Source of the DNA: Rhodospirillaceae bacterium bin65
GTDB lineage: Bacteria > Pseudomonadota > Alphaproteobacteria > Bin65
DNA: 64,000 bases
Reading direction: 5' to 3'
Assembly: GCA_002238725.1 (NCBI GenBank)
Contig: MPMX01000017.1
Coordinates: forward strand, 1-64,000
Position numbers and translations under genes: made by a program. The notes under the pieces are model-generated. The model saw only the letters and a program-made list of their open reading frames with translations. It did no database searches and had not been told where the DNA came from. How positions within the stretch are numbered: the stretch's first letter is position 1; each line of letters begins with the position of its first letter. Positions 52,981-61,062 of this stretch are shown here, one piece after another.

Positions 52981-53459
52981 GCGGCGCCACCGGCCCCGAG
53001 CGACCACAGGTCCTTCAGGCCGATTTGGCCCAGCGGACCCTGCGCCGCATCGGCCTGCCAGGCCGCGCGGCGCTCAGGCGACCAGATCTGGAAGACTCTG
53101 CCGATGCCGACGAAAACGGCCTTGTCGCCGATTGCGGCAAGCGCGATCAGGCGCTCCGGCAAGATGATCCGGCCCTCGCCGTCGAAAGGCAATTCTTCGG
53201 AGTCCGACAGAACGAGTTCGATCGCCTGCTGCTCTTCCGGCGTCAGGCCGTCGCGGGCATCGAGCCGTTCGATCGTGTCCTCGATCCGCTGACTGTCGCA
53301 GGCGTCGATTGCGCCTAGTCCGCCGTTCGGGGATACGACCACGCCGTTGAAGGCGCCGGCCGCAGGCGTCGCGGCAAGGGCGGCACGAAACCGTGCCGGC
53401 ACGGATACCCGCCCTTTCCTGTCCACCCTGTTCGTAAACGTGCCGATAAACGACGCCAT
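52977..53459 (-). CDS. mraZ: Transcriptional regulator MraZ
   Basis: 160 residues with two SpoVT/AbrB-like MraZ domains. The first has NRVDRKGRVSVPARFRAAL (about 10-28) and the second FDGEGRIILPERLIALAAI (about 92-110) with the diagnostic FVGIGRVFQIWSP. In E. coli, MraZ represses its own operon by binding TGGGN repeats. TGGGA boxes with the right 10-bp period lie 112-136 bp upstream of this start. First gene of the dcw operon. Confidence 0.95.
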   Translation of the reverse strand: MASFIGTFTNRVDRKGRVSVPARFRAALAATPAAGAFNGVVVSPNGGLGAIDACDSQRIEDTIERLDARDGLTPEEQQAIELVLSDSEELPFDGEGRIILPERLIALAAIGDKAVFVGIGRVFQIWSPERRAAWQADAAQGPLGQIGLKDLWSLGAGGAA

Positions 53460-53756
53460 ACGAAACCGTGTCCCCGCTCTCGGCAGCGCCGCCGGCGAGG
53501 GGGCCTGCCCGGTCTATCTCTCTCGTGGAGTCGGTTCGGTCGCACTGAGCCGATCTTCCATGACGATTTATGGGATATCATGGGATTTCATGGAAGTCAA
53601 TGCTGCCAAGATCGGAAATTCATGGCAAATCAAGCGTTTGACACGTCCAAAACATCTATATGTGGAATCGGGGGCGGTCGCCGGAAGCCGACGAAATATC
53701 CCCTGCATCCGAAAATTCCGAAGCGGGGCTGCCTCGCCTCATTCGGCGGCGCGGCC
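53460..53756. other. Leader region between rnpB and mraZ
   Basis: 297 bp containing the MraZ-box array and a candidate - strand promoter. The part from 53560 to 53690 is clearly more AT-rich than the surroundings. A TTGACA at 53638-53643 on the + strand has no gene downstream on that strand. No other gene is seen. Confidence 0.6.
53571..53600 (-). promoter_or_regulatory. Probable MraZ boxes and dcw promoter
   Basis: On the + strand TGGGA (53571-53575), TGGGA (53581-53585) and TGGAA (53591-53595) are repeated with exact 5-bp spacers (TATCA, TTTCA). This is the known MraZ operator layout, although the boxes read on the strand opposite to mraZ. On the - strand TTGACT (53600-53595) and TATCCC (53577-53572) with a 17-bp spacer could be the promoter, so bound MraZ would cover it. 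Confidence 0.6.
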
Positions 53757-54165
<409 letters not shown>

Positions 54166-54169
54166 TGTC

Positions 54170-54198
54170 AACATCGTTATCCTCCCGGTTCGGGTCAA
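54170..54198 (-). promoter_or_regulatory. Promoter of rnpB
   Basis: On the - strand TTGACC (54198-54193) and GATGTT (54175-54170) are separated by 17 bp and end about 6 bp before the predicted 5' end of RNase P RNA. The spacing and position fit a sigma70 promoter, although the -10 is weak. Confidence 0.5.
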
Positions 54199-54208
54199 GT
54201 CGTTCGGC

Positions 54209-54937
54209 CTACGCCGCAGCGGCGACGACAGCTGCCAGCGCGGCGGTTTCCGGATCGGCGGCGCCGGTCACCGACGCCGGCCGGAAATGGCGCTGGAAGG
54301 CTGCGACGACCGCCGTCCGCGCCTGTTCTTCCGCTTTCGATTTATCGGGCGCGTCGGGCCAGCGATAGCCGATGCGCCCGAGGTTCCGGCCGAGCGCCTG
54401 CAAGTCTGCCGCGTCAGCCGCTTCGATCCGCTCCCGCACCGCGCCGGCGCCGGGCCAATAGCCCACGCCGGCCGCCGCGAGCATCCGCCAGTCGAACAGT
54501 TCGCCGGGATCGGTCTTGCGCTCCGGCGCAACATCGCTGTGGCCGACGACGCCCAACGGGCGAATGCCGTAGCGCGACACGATTGCGCCGGACAGCGCGG
54601 CGACGGCCGTCATCTGCATTGCCGGGAAGGGACGGTAGCCGAACTCGTGCCCCGGGTTGACGATCTCGATGCCGACCGAGCGCCCGTTCACGTCGGTTTC
54701 GCCCTGCCAGTAAGCGACGCCGGCATGCCAGGCGCGCCGCTCCTCCGGCACGTGGGCGTAAACGGTGCCATCCTCGTCCACGGTGTAGTGGGCGCTGACC
54801 TGCGCCGCCGGATCGCACAGCCGGTCCAGCGCCCCGGCGGCGGATTGCATGCCGGTATAATGCAGGACCAGCATGTCCGGCGCCCGGCCGCCGGGCCGTT
54901 CGTTATGGTTGGGGGAGGGACGGTCGACGATGCGCAT
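54209..54937 (-). CDS. AmpD-like N-acetylmuramoyl-L-alanine amidase
   Basis: A 242-residue amidase_2 domain protein that cleaves MurNAc-L-Ala bonds. Zinc ligands are expected at His26 (LVLHYTGM), at the His of GHSDVAPERKTDPG and at its Asp. GIEIVNPGHEFGY is typical. There is no signal peptide, so it may act on recycled muropeptides in the cytosol like AmpD. The C-terminal 70 residues form an extra helical region resembling a peptidoglycan-binding domain (LGRIGYRWPDAPDK), as in the larger AmiD-type enzymes. Confidence 0.9.
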   Translation of the reverse strand: MRIVDRPSPNHNERPGGRAPDMLVLHYTGMQSAAGALDRLCDPAAQVSAHYTVDEDGTVYAHVPEERRAWHAGVAYWQGETDVNGRSVGIEIVNPGHEFGYRPFPAMQMTAVAALSGAIVSRYGIRPLGVVGHSDVAPERKTDPGELFDWRMLAAAGVGYWPGAGAVRERIEAADAADLQALGRNLGRIGYRWPDAPDKSKAEEQARTAVVAAFQRHFRPASVTGAADPETAALAAVVAAAA

Positions 54938-54967
54938 GTCGGGTTACGGCTCGGTCATTCGGACGGA

Positions 54968-55840
54968 TCAGGTCTTGAGCGGCGCGTCCGCCGTGCCCGG
55001 CCGGCGCAGGACAATCACCGCAACCCCGGCCAAGGTCACCGCCGTGCCGGCGATCACCTGCCAGCTCATCTGTTCGCCCAGGATCCCGACGCCGCCGAGG
55101 ACGCCGAAAACCGGCGCGAGCAGGGTGAAAGGCATGATCTGGTTCACCGCGTAGCGCCGCATGAGAGAATACCAGATGCCGTAGCCGATCAGGCCGACGC
55201 AGACGGTCATATAGGCCACCGCGCCCCAGCCGTAGAGGCCGGCGGCCTGAAAATCGCGCCAGTGGTTGTCCTCGAAAATCAGCGAGAGCAGGAACAGTTG
55301 CGGCGCGGCGAACAGGCTGCTCCAGCCCAGCACGCCCAGCGGCGGCGCATCGCCCATCGCCTTGAGCTGGATGTTCGAGGTGGCGAAAACCAGCGAGGCG
55401 ACGACGACCAGCCCGAGATGGAACAGGCTCGATTCCATGCGCGGCTCGCCGGCGATCAGCGCGATGCCGGCGAAGGCGCCGACCATGCCGAGCATCCGCC
55501 GCCAGCCCAGAAAGTCCTTGAACAGGATCGCCGCCAGGATCGAGGCGAACGGCACCTGGAGCTGGATCGCAATCGCCGCCACGGCGGCGTCGACACCCGC
55601 GACCCCGGTGAACATCAGGCCGAAATGCAGCGAACCGAGCGTGAAGGACAGGCCGAGCACATGGCCCATCTTCCCGCGGGGAATGCGGACGAAGGGGATC
55701 AGCACCAGCCCCATCGCCAGGAACCGGAAGCTCAACAGGAACATCGGTTCGAATTCCCGGAATCCGAACTTGGCGGCGACGAAATTCAGGCCCCACAGCA
55801 CCATGACGCCGAACAGGATGGCGGCGTGGCTCAAACGCAT
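54968..55840 (-). CDS. EamA-family (DMT) transporter
   Basis: A 290-residue protein with 10 hydrophobic helices in two EamA repeats (about 5-135 and 150-280), each including the typical N-terminal helix (VMVLWGLNFVAAKFGFREFE in the first). Members are inner-membrane exporters of amino acids and other metabolites. The closest named relatives are EamA/YedA-type proteins. The gene lies 30 bp upstream of the amidase gene, and 10 bp separate it from the ABC-F gene. The substrate is unknown. Confidence 0.9.
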   Translation of the reverse strand: MRLSHAAILFGVMVLWGLNFVAAKFGFREFEPMFLLSFRFLAMGLVLIPFVRIPRGKMGHVLGLSFTLGSLHFGLMFTGVAGVDAAVAAIAIQLQVPFASILAAILFKDFLGWRRMLGMVGAFAGIALIAGEPRMESSLFHLGLVVVASLVFATSNIQLKAMGDAPPLGVLGWSSLFAAPQLFLLSLIFEDNHWRDFQAAGLYGWGAVAYMTVCVGLIGYGIWYSLMRRYAVNQIMPFTLLAPVFGVLGGVGILGEQMSWQVIAGTAVTLAGVAVIVLRRPGTADAPLKT

Positions 55841-55850
55841 CGGACAGGAT

Positions 55851-57728
55851 TCACGCTGCGGTCGCCTCCGCCGCCCGGCGCGCCGCTTCGATGTCCTCGC
55901 GCCGGGCCTCGAGAGTCAGCCAGCGCTCCTCGGCGCCGGACAGTTCAGTCCGCGCCGCCTCGAGCCGCGCCGCCGCCTGGACGAACCGGTCGGGATCGGC
56001 GCTGTAGAGGCCGCTGTCGGACAGTTCGGATTCCAGCGCTGCGATCTCCGCTTCCAGCGCAGCGATCTGACCCGGCAGGAGGTCGAGCGCGCGCCGGTCC
56101 TTGTAGCTCAGCCGGGTGGCCGGCCCGGGTGTCGCCTCCGGCTGCCTCGCTGCCCTGCGGACGGCCTTCTTCGCAGAGTTCGACGGTCGGCCGGCTGCCG
56201 CCGCTCCGTCCCGGCGCTGGATCAGATAGTCGGCATAGCCGCCGGCATATTCCCGGACCGTGCCGTCGCCCTCCAGAACGATGGTGCTGCTCACTGTCTT
56301 GTCGAGGAAATCCCGATCGTGGCTGACCAGGATCAGCGTGCCGGCATAGTCGGCCAGCAAGCCCTGGAGCAGGTCGAGCGTATCCATGTCCAGATCGTTG
56401 GTCGGCTCGTCCAGGATCAGCAGGTCGCTCGGGGTCGCCAGGGTCTTGGCAAGCATCAGCCGGTTGCCCTGGCCGCCCGAAAGGGTCGCCACCCGCGCCT
56501 CGGCCTCGCGCGGGTCGAACAGCCAGTCCTTCAGATAGCCGCGCACATGGCGCATGGAGCCGCCGACCCGGACCATGTCGCCGCCGGAGTCGCAAAGCGT
56601 GCTCTTCAGCGTGGCCTTCGGGTCCAGCAGGCTGCGCTCCTGGTCGAAATAGGCCAGGCTCAGCGCCTTGCCGACCCGGACATGGCCGCTGTCCGGCTTC
56701 AACTCGCCGATCAGCATCTTGAGCAGGGTCGTCTTCCCCGCGCCGTTCGGCCCGATAATGCCGATGCGGTCGCCGCGCAGGATGCGCGTCGAGAAGCCGT
56801 CCACGATGGTGCGGGCGTCGCCGCTGCCTGCAGGACCGAAGCCCTTGGCGATGTCCCGGGCCTCGACGACCAGCTTGCTGCGCACTTCGCCATCGTCGAT
56901 CTTGGCGCGGATGCGGCCGGTGTCGTTGAGCAGCGCCGCCCGGGCGGCGCGCATTTCCTCCAGCTTGCGCAACCGGCCCTGGTTGCGCCGCCGCCGCGCC
57001 GTCACCCCGCGCAGCAGCCAGCGCGCCTCGTCGCGCAGCCGGCTGTCGAGGCGCTGGGCCTCGCGTGCTTCTTCGTCCAGGACCTGCTCGCACCAGCCGT
57101 CGAACGCGCCGAAGCCCTGGGCGGTCCCGCGCAGGCGTCCTCTCTCCAGCCACAGAATGCTGTTGGTGACGTTGGCGAGGAAGGTGCGGTCGTGGCTCAC
57201 GACCAGGGCGGCGCCGCGGAATTTCCGCACCGCGCCTTCGAGCCACCGGATGGTCGCGATATCCAGATGGTTGGTCGGCTCGTCGAGCAGCAGCAGGTCC
57301 GGCGGGTCGGCAAAGACCTGGGCGAGCGCCGCCCGGCGCCGTTCGCCGCCGGACAGGCTGGCGACATCGCGCTGGCCGTCCAGTTCGAACAGGGACAGCG
57401 CCGCCTCGACGATATGACGGGGATGGATCTCCTGCGGCCGGCCTTGCGCAATATCGGCCGAGATCCAGTCGTACACGCTGGTGCCCGCCGGCATGGCCGG
57501 CTCCTGGGCCAGATAGGCGACCGTCAGGCCCGGTTCGGCATAGCGTTCGCCGGCATCGGGCTCCAGTTCGCCGGCAATCAGTTTCAAGAGGGTCGACTTT
57601 CCGCAGCCGTTGCGGCCGACAAGGCAGGCGATATCGCCGCGCGCAATGTGCAGGGTCAGCCCCGCGAACAGCGGCGGGCCACCGAAACCGATGGCGGCGT
57701 CGCGCAGGGAAAGCAGCGGTGGCGCCAT
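55851..57728 (-). CDS. ABC-F family ATPase (Uup-like)
   Basis: A 625-residue soluble protein with two ATPase domains and no membrane segments. Walker A motifs are GRNGCGKSTLLK and GPNGAGKTTLLK. Signatures are SLSGGERRRAALAQ and TLSGGQGNRLMLAK, and Walker B LLLDEPTNHLD and LILDEPTNDLD. The linker between domains is the helical ABC_tran_Xtn type, and the C-terminal 75 residues form a coiled coil rich in Glu and Arg (ALEAEIAALESELSD), as in Uup. ABC-F proteins act on ribosomes or DNA; Uup is linked to DNA or ribosome quality functions. Confidence 0.92.
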   Translation of the reverse strand: MAPPLLSLRDAAIGFGGPPLFAGLTLHIARGDIACLVGRNGCGKSTLLKLIAGELEPDAGERYAEPGLTVAYLAQEPAMPAGTSVYDWISADIAQGRPQEIHPRHIVEAALSLFELDGQRDVASLSGGERRRAALAQVFADPPDLLLLDEPTNHLDIATIRWLEGAVRKFRGAALVVSHDRTFLANVTNSILWLERGRLRGTAQGFGAFDGWCEQVLDEEAREAQRLDSRLRDEARWLLRGVTARRRRNQGRLRKLEEMRAARAALLNDTGRIRAKIDDGEVRSKLVVEARDIAKGFGPAGSGDARTIVDGFSTRILRGDRIGIIGPNGAGKTTLLKMLIGELKPDSGHVRVGKALSLAYFDQERSLLDPKATLKSTLCDSGGDMVRVGGSMRHVRGYLKDWLFDPREAEARVATLSGGQGNRLMLAKTLATPSDLLILDEPTNDLDMDTLDLLQGLLADYAGTLILVSHDRDFLDKTVSSTIVLEGDGTVREYAGGYADYLIQRRDGAAAAGRPSNSAKKAVRRAARQPEATPGPATRLSYKDRRALDLLPGQIAALEAEIAALESELSDSGLYSADPDRFVQAAARLEAARTELSGAEERWLTLEARREDIEAARRAAEATAA

Positions 57729-57731
57729 GGT

Positions 57732-58193
57732 TCAGGAACTGCCGTGGATCAGCCGCGGGTCGAGGCGGAACGGCGTTTGCGAAATGACGGCGATCCGGCG
57801 GGCGTCGGCATGCCGGGGGTTGATCAGGACATTCTCCTCTTCCGGCACGATGGCCGACGGCAGCTGCAATGCCGCCGACCGCACGCCGGCGACCCAGCGG
57901 TCGCCCACGGATTGCGTGTCGCGGGTCGTGCCGTCGGCCCAGCGCGCCGGCAGGTCCGATGCCGCGCGGGTTTCCCGGCGGATGTCTTCGGGGATCGAGA
58001 TTTCCAGTTTGACCAATCCGTCAGGCAGGGTGTCCGGTCCGGTATGGACGAGGATTTCGAGAATTGCCAGCGAGAGATGGCGGGACGTGTAGACCAACCG
58101 CGTCCCCGGAGCGTTCCAGCGGCCGCCGTAGAGGAACGCACCCTCGCCGTCCAGCGCAGCATGCCCGGCCTGGCACAGACGCCAGACAATCAC
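57732..58193 (-). CDS. RES-domain toxin (type II toxin-antitoxin)
   Basis: A 153-residue RES protein. The motifs are VWRLCQ (conserved Arg), GEGAFLYGGRWNAPGTRLVY (Arg and Tyr) and LAILEILVH (conserved Glu), and a downstream INPRHADARRI. Known RES toxins (MbcT, ParT) degrade or use NAD+ by phosphorolysis or ADP-ribosylation. The gene follows the antitoxin by 10 bp. It is complete, with no missing conserved residue that I can see. Function in this organism is inferred from the family and pairing. Confidence 0.9.
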   Translation of the reverse strand: MIVWRLCQAGHAALDGEGAFLYGGRWNAPGTRLVYTSRHLSLAILEILVHTGPDTLPDGLVKLEISIPEDIRRETRAASDLPARWADGTTRDTQSVGDRWVAGVRSAALQLPSAIVPEEENVLINPRHADARRIAVISQTPFRLDPRLIHGSS

Positions 58194-58203
58194 TGCCGGG
58201 CGG

Positions 58204-58593
58204 TCATCCGTAGACGCCGTGCGCCAGCCGGCCGAGAACGGTCTCCACCAGCCGCCCGCCTTCGCCGGTCGAGCACAGGTCGAGCGGGCGGTGGCCGCCG
58301 ATCGCGCCGTTTGGGGTGCGCAGCCACCGGTGCGCCTTCGCCGGTTCGCCGAAAGTCCGTTCGGCCAATCGCAGAATATCCAGAATCCGCGCCAGCCGAT
58401 CCGATTCCCCGGATGTAAATCTGCCGGACCGCTTGCGGCGCATCAGGGTTCTCCGGGGGGAGATCAGCATCTCCGCTTCGTCTGCTGAGATCCGGCCGCG
58501 ATCCAGCAGGTCCTGCAGAACGGCCCAGCGCAACCCTTCGGCGATCTCGAAATGGCGGGCCAGCGGCGGCGATTCCTCCATCGACTGCATCAT
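58204..58593 (-). CDS. MbcA/ParS/Xre-type antitoxin
   Basis: A 129-residue protein with the DUF2384/ParS-MbcA C-terminal domain: LRLAERTFGEPAKAHRWLRT followed by PNGAIGGHRPLDLCSTGEGG, then VETVLGRLAHGVYG. This domain neutralises the RES toxin by blocking its NAD site. The N-terminal part (about 15-70) is a helical DNA-binding region. An earlier ATG (58641) lies inside the inverted-repeat operator and is unlikely. ATG 58593 (MMQSMEES) is preferred, though a start at 58590 or 58581 is also possible. It is the first gene of the pair, in the usual order. Confidence 0.88.
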   Translation of the reverse strand: MMQSMEESPPLARHFEIAEGLRWAVLQDLLDRGRISADEAEMLISPRRTLMRRKRSGRFTSGESDRLARILDILRLAERTFGEPAKAHRWLRTPNGAIGGHRPLDLCSTGEGGRLVETVLGRLAHGVYG

Positions 58594-58604
58594 CGGTCTG
58601 CCCG

Positions 58605-58648
58605 GTGCCATTTGCCGGAAAAATCTACGCAAATGGCACAAATGTCAA
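58605..58648 (-). promoter_or_regulatory. Toxin-antitoxin promoter with perfect 11-bp inverted repeat
   Basis: GTGCCATTTGC (58605-58615) and GCAAATGGCAC (58629-58639) are perfectly complementary, 24 bp centre to centre. On the - strand TTGACA (58648-58643) and TAGATT (58627-58622) are 15 bp apart, with the -10 between the arms. The arrangement is that of an autoregulated promoter bound by the antitoxin complex. Confidence 0.75.
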
Positions 58649-58671
58649 GATGCCGCCCCGTCTCAGTCATG

Positions 58672-59409
58672 TCATGTCAGCCCCCGTTCCTTCGTGATCG
58701 TGTCCCAGGCCGCGTTGATCTTGGCGATGTGCTCGTTGGCGGCGTCGATGAATTCCTGGGGCAGGCCCTCGGCGATCAGCTTGTCCGGGTGATGCTCGCG
58801 GATCTGGGCGCGCCAGGCGGCCCGGGCCTCGTCGTCGCTTGCGTCGGGCTCGATGCCGAGAATGGTGTAGGGGTCGTCCTCCGGCCGCACGGTATGCCTG
58901 GCCTCGATGCGCCGGAAATCGGTCTCCGAGAAGCCGAACAGGGCGGCGACCTCTTCCAGCCACGCCTTTTCGCCGGGATGATACTGGCCGTCGGCCTTGG
59001 CAATGTGGAACAGGGCGTCGAGCAGGGCTTCCAGGATCGCCGGCTCGTCGCGGAACATGTCGCGGAGCTGCCGGGCATAGGGCTCGAAGCCGGCGGCGTC
59101 CTGCTTGGCGATGTCGAACAGGCGGGCGACCTGTTTGACCTCGCCGGGCGGCACCTGGAAGACTTCCCGGAAGGCGGCGATCTCGTCCCGGGTCACGACG
59201 CCGTCGGCCTTGGCCATCTTGGCGCCGAGCACGATGACGGCGGTGGTGAACGCGATCTGGCGCGCCATCCGGCCGCCCGGCGCCTGGCCGGACAGGGTCT
59301 GCACGGTGCGGTCGGCGACATGGCCGGCGCCGACGCCGATCAGGGCGCCGATCGGCCCGCCGATGGCGAAGCCGGCCGCACCGCCCAGAATCTTGCCCCA
59401 GATGCTCAT
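58672..59409 (-). CDS. TerB-DnaJ protein (DjlA-like co-chaperone)
   Basis: A 245-residue protein. The N-terminal 30 residues are a Gly-rich hydrophobic stretch (ILGGAAGFAIGGPIGALIG) that could enter the membrane. A TerB-like helical domain follows (about 45-160, with KADGVVTRDEIAAF and KADGQYHPGEKAWL). The C-terminal J domain (about 180-243) has DPYTILGIEPDASDDE and the essential HPD in REHHPDKLIAEG. DjlA-type proteins recruit DnaK at the membrane. The stop lies in a GTCATGTCATGTCA stretch. Confidence 0.9.
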   Translation of the reverse strand: MSIWGKILGGAAGFAIGGPIGALIGVGAGHVADRTVQTLSGQAPGGRMARQIAFTTAVIVLGAKMAKADGVVTRDEIAAFREVFQVPPGEVKQVARLFDIAKQDAAGFEPYARQLRDMFRDEPAILEALLDALFHIAKADGQYHPGEKAWLEEVAALFGFSETDFRRIEARHTVRPEDDPYTILGIEPDASDDEARAAWRAQIREHHPDKLIAEGLPQEFIDAANEHIAKINAAWDTITKERGLT

Positions 59410-59520
59410 GGTGCCGGTGTACGGGCCGGATGTGGCGCGCGCAAGGCGGTGCGCCGCCGCAAGCGGCGGGCTGCGGAGGGCGGCCGGGCCGCAATCGCAA
59501 GCCGGCCTGCGTCAGGAACT

Positions 59521-59536
59521 GTCATGAAATGTCATG
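59521..59536 (-). repeat. GTCATGAAATGTCATG dispersed repeat, copy 2
   Basis: Exact inverse complement of CATGACATTTCATGAC at 490-505. It lies about 112 bp upstream of the DjlA-like start, on the side where its promoter would be. Confidence 0.85.
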
Positions 59537-59628
59537 GTCCGCCACGGGTGCTCGCGTTCCATACCGCCTTGCCGCCCCGGACCCCGATCCGGGGCCCAGG
59601 GCCGATCCGAAAGTCCTTTGCCTGCGGC

Positions 59629-59696
59629 CCCTTCGACAAGCTCAGGGCAGGCCCCTGGTCCCCGGATCTCCGCTTCGCTCCGTCCGGGGTAACAAT
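59629..59696. repeat. Dispersed intergenic repeat with CTTCGACAAGCTCAGG
   Basis: The stretch CCCTTCGACAAGCTCAGG is a sequence I know as a widespread intergenic repeat in proteobacterial genomes. It is followed by CCCCGGATCTCCGCTTCGCT and CCGTCCGGGGTAAC. Recognition is from memory; copy number in this genome is unknown. Confidence 0.5.
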
Positions 59697-59725
59697 GGAG
59701 GGTGAGAAATGGGACCGGCAGATAT

Positions 59726-59751
59726 GTCATGAAATGTCATGATGTGTCGTG
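59726..59751 (-). repeat. GTCATGAAATGTCATG dispersed repeat, copy 3 with extra unit
   Basis: The core is at 59726-59741 and a degenerate further unit ATGTGTCGTG follows at 59742-59751, keeping the 10-bp period. Confidence 0.85.
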
Positions 59752-60016
59752 ATTCGTGCCGGTATCCTCCTCCTCTGCCCATTCGCAGCCCGACATCAAG
59801 GAGTAAACAGACCGGTCTATATACGGTGTTTTTTTGCATTTGAGCCGCTTTTCCGGCGCGGAATCCGCTGAAATCCGCCATTTCCGCTCCGGCGGCTGTG
59901 CACAAACGACGGTAAGATGTGCATAGTTTCCCAAATCGCCCGCCTCGGACGGCCGCGCGGACGCAGCGGCGCAACCGCGGCGCCGGAAAGCCGGCCTTCG
60001 GCAGGCGTCAGGAAAA

Positions 60017-60032
60017 GTCATGATTTGTCGCG
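60017..60032 (-). repeat. Degenerate copy of the GTCATGAAATGTCATG repeat
   Basis: GTCATGATTTGTCGCG matches the core at 11 of 16 positions with the same spacing. Listed because three exact copies lie nearby. Confidence 0.4.
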
Positions 60033-60054
60033 CCGCCGTCCCTCGACCCTTCCT

Positions 60055-60165
60055 GTCATTCCGAACGGAGCCGCCCATCGGGCGGCGGAGCGGAAGAATC
60101 TCAACGCCGGACTTCGGCCTTGCTCGTCGCATCGAATCGAGATTCCTCCGCTCGGTCGGGATGAC
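60055..60165. repeat. Imperfect long inverted repeat element
   Basis: The left arm runs from GTCATTCCGAACGG to GGAGCGGAAGAATCTC, and the right arm GAGATTCCTCCGCTCGGTCG to GGATGAC is its near complement. CGGTCGGGATGAC is repeated at 60182-60194. This resembles intergenic REP/MITE-like hairpin elements of alphaproteobacteria. Confidence 0.55.
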
Positions 60166-60214
60166 GGATAGGGAGAGCGCCCGGTCGGGATGACGGGACA
60201 AGGTCTTCGCAGGT

Positions 60215-60230
60215 GTCATGAAATGTCATG
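60215..60230 (-). repeat. GTCATGAAATGTCATG dispersed repeat, copy 4
   Basis: An exact copy of the 16-mer. It is about 170 bp downstream of the MaoC gene end and on the same strand as copies 2 and 3. Confidence 0.85.
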
Positions 60231-60401
60231 CACCGTCGTCCGGGCCCGGCGTTCGGGGGCGATCCGGCCCAGCCTGATGTTCATATAATGTTCTCTACCG
60301 GATTGTCAAGGTTTTCTTGCGCCGGCGCCGGCCGGAGTCCCCGGAAGAACCGGGCCGGTTCCCCGGCCCGCTGCCGCCGTTTCGACCGGCCGGGAACCGT
60401 G

Positions 60402-60887
60402 TCAGGCCGTTGCCGCCTCGCGCATGAACAGGCCGAGCCATTCGGCGACCATGGCGGGTTTGTCCGCGCCTTCGATCTCGACGGTCGCGCGGGTCGTGCT
60501 CAGATAACCGCCGCTCGGGTGCGGATCGAAGGCTTCGAGCACGAAGCGCCCGCGGATCCGCCCGCCGACCGGCACCGGCGCCATCCAGCGCACCCTGTTG
60601 AGCCCGTAGTTCAGGCCGTATCCGGCGCCGTCCGGCCACAGGCCGACCTCGTGGGAGAAGGCGGTCAGCAGCGACAGGGTGTAGAAGCCGAAAGAGATCG
60701 TGCCGCCATAGGGCAGCTCGCGCCGGGCGCGTTCCGGATCGACATGCATCCAGTCGTGGTCCCGCGTCACGTCGGCGAACCGGTCGACCTGCTCCTGCGT
60801 GACCCTGTGCCAGCCGGTGACGCCGATTTCCCGGCCGACGAACTCGGGGACGGTGTCGAAGGTGAAGGCGCAGAATGTCTCTGACAT
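60402..60887 (-). CDS. MaoC-family dehydratase
   Basis: A 161-residue hot-dog-fold protein. The hydratase motif is DRFADVTRDHDWMHVDPERA, in which Asp and His form the catalytic pair, followed by LPYGGTISFGFYTLSL. Such proteins hydrate enoyl-CoA thioesters. An exact CoA substrate cannot be named. It is divergent from the GST gene, with 175 bp between the start codons. Confidence 0.9.
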   Translation of the reverse strand: MSETFCAFTFDTVPEFVGREIGVTGWHRVTQEQVDRFADVTRDHDWMHVDPERARRELPYGGTISFGFYTLSLLTAFSHEVGLWPDGAGYGLNYGLNRVRWMAPVPVGGRIRGRFVLEAFDPHPSGGYLSTTRATVEIEGADKPAMVAEWLGLFMREAATA

Positions 60888-61062
60888 GGCGCGGCCCCGG
60901 TTCCCTGTTCCCGGCGCGTCGCGGCCGGCTGACGAAGACGGTCCGACGATAGCGGCTTCCGTGCCACGGCCGCAATCCGGTTGGTTTCATTCCGTTTGGT
61001 TTCCGGCGCCCGGCGCGCTATCGATACCGCCGCATCTCCACCAGCCGCAACGGAAGCCCGCC

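Larger units (their letters stand above)
59410..60401. other. Repeat-rich intergenic region without genes
   Basis: 992 bp with no supported gene. It contains three exact copies and one degenerate copy of the GTCATGAAATGTCATG repeat, a dispersed repeat with CTTCGACAAGCTCAGG (59629-59696), and an imperfect inverted-repeat element (60055-60165). 59820-59930 is AT-richer (TTTTTTTGCATTTG). Open frames here are Arg/Pro-rich with no family match and look like shadows. The promoters of djlA-like (59410) and of the flanking genes must lie within it. Confidence 0.6.

Noticed and set aside
53638..53643. TTGACA on the + strand as a promoter
   Set aside because: No gene follows on the + strand before the RNase P RNA gene on the opposite strand, and the -10 spacing is poor.
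59512..60219. Several short open frames in the gap between djlA-like and maoC
   Set aside because: They are Arg/Pro-rich, cross repeats and inverted repeats, and show no motif or ribosome binding site.
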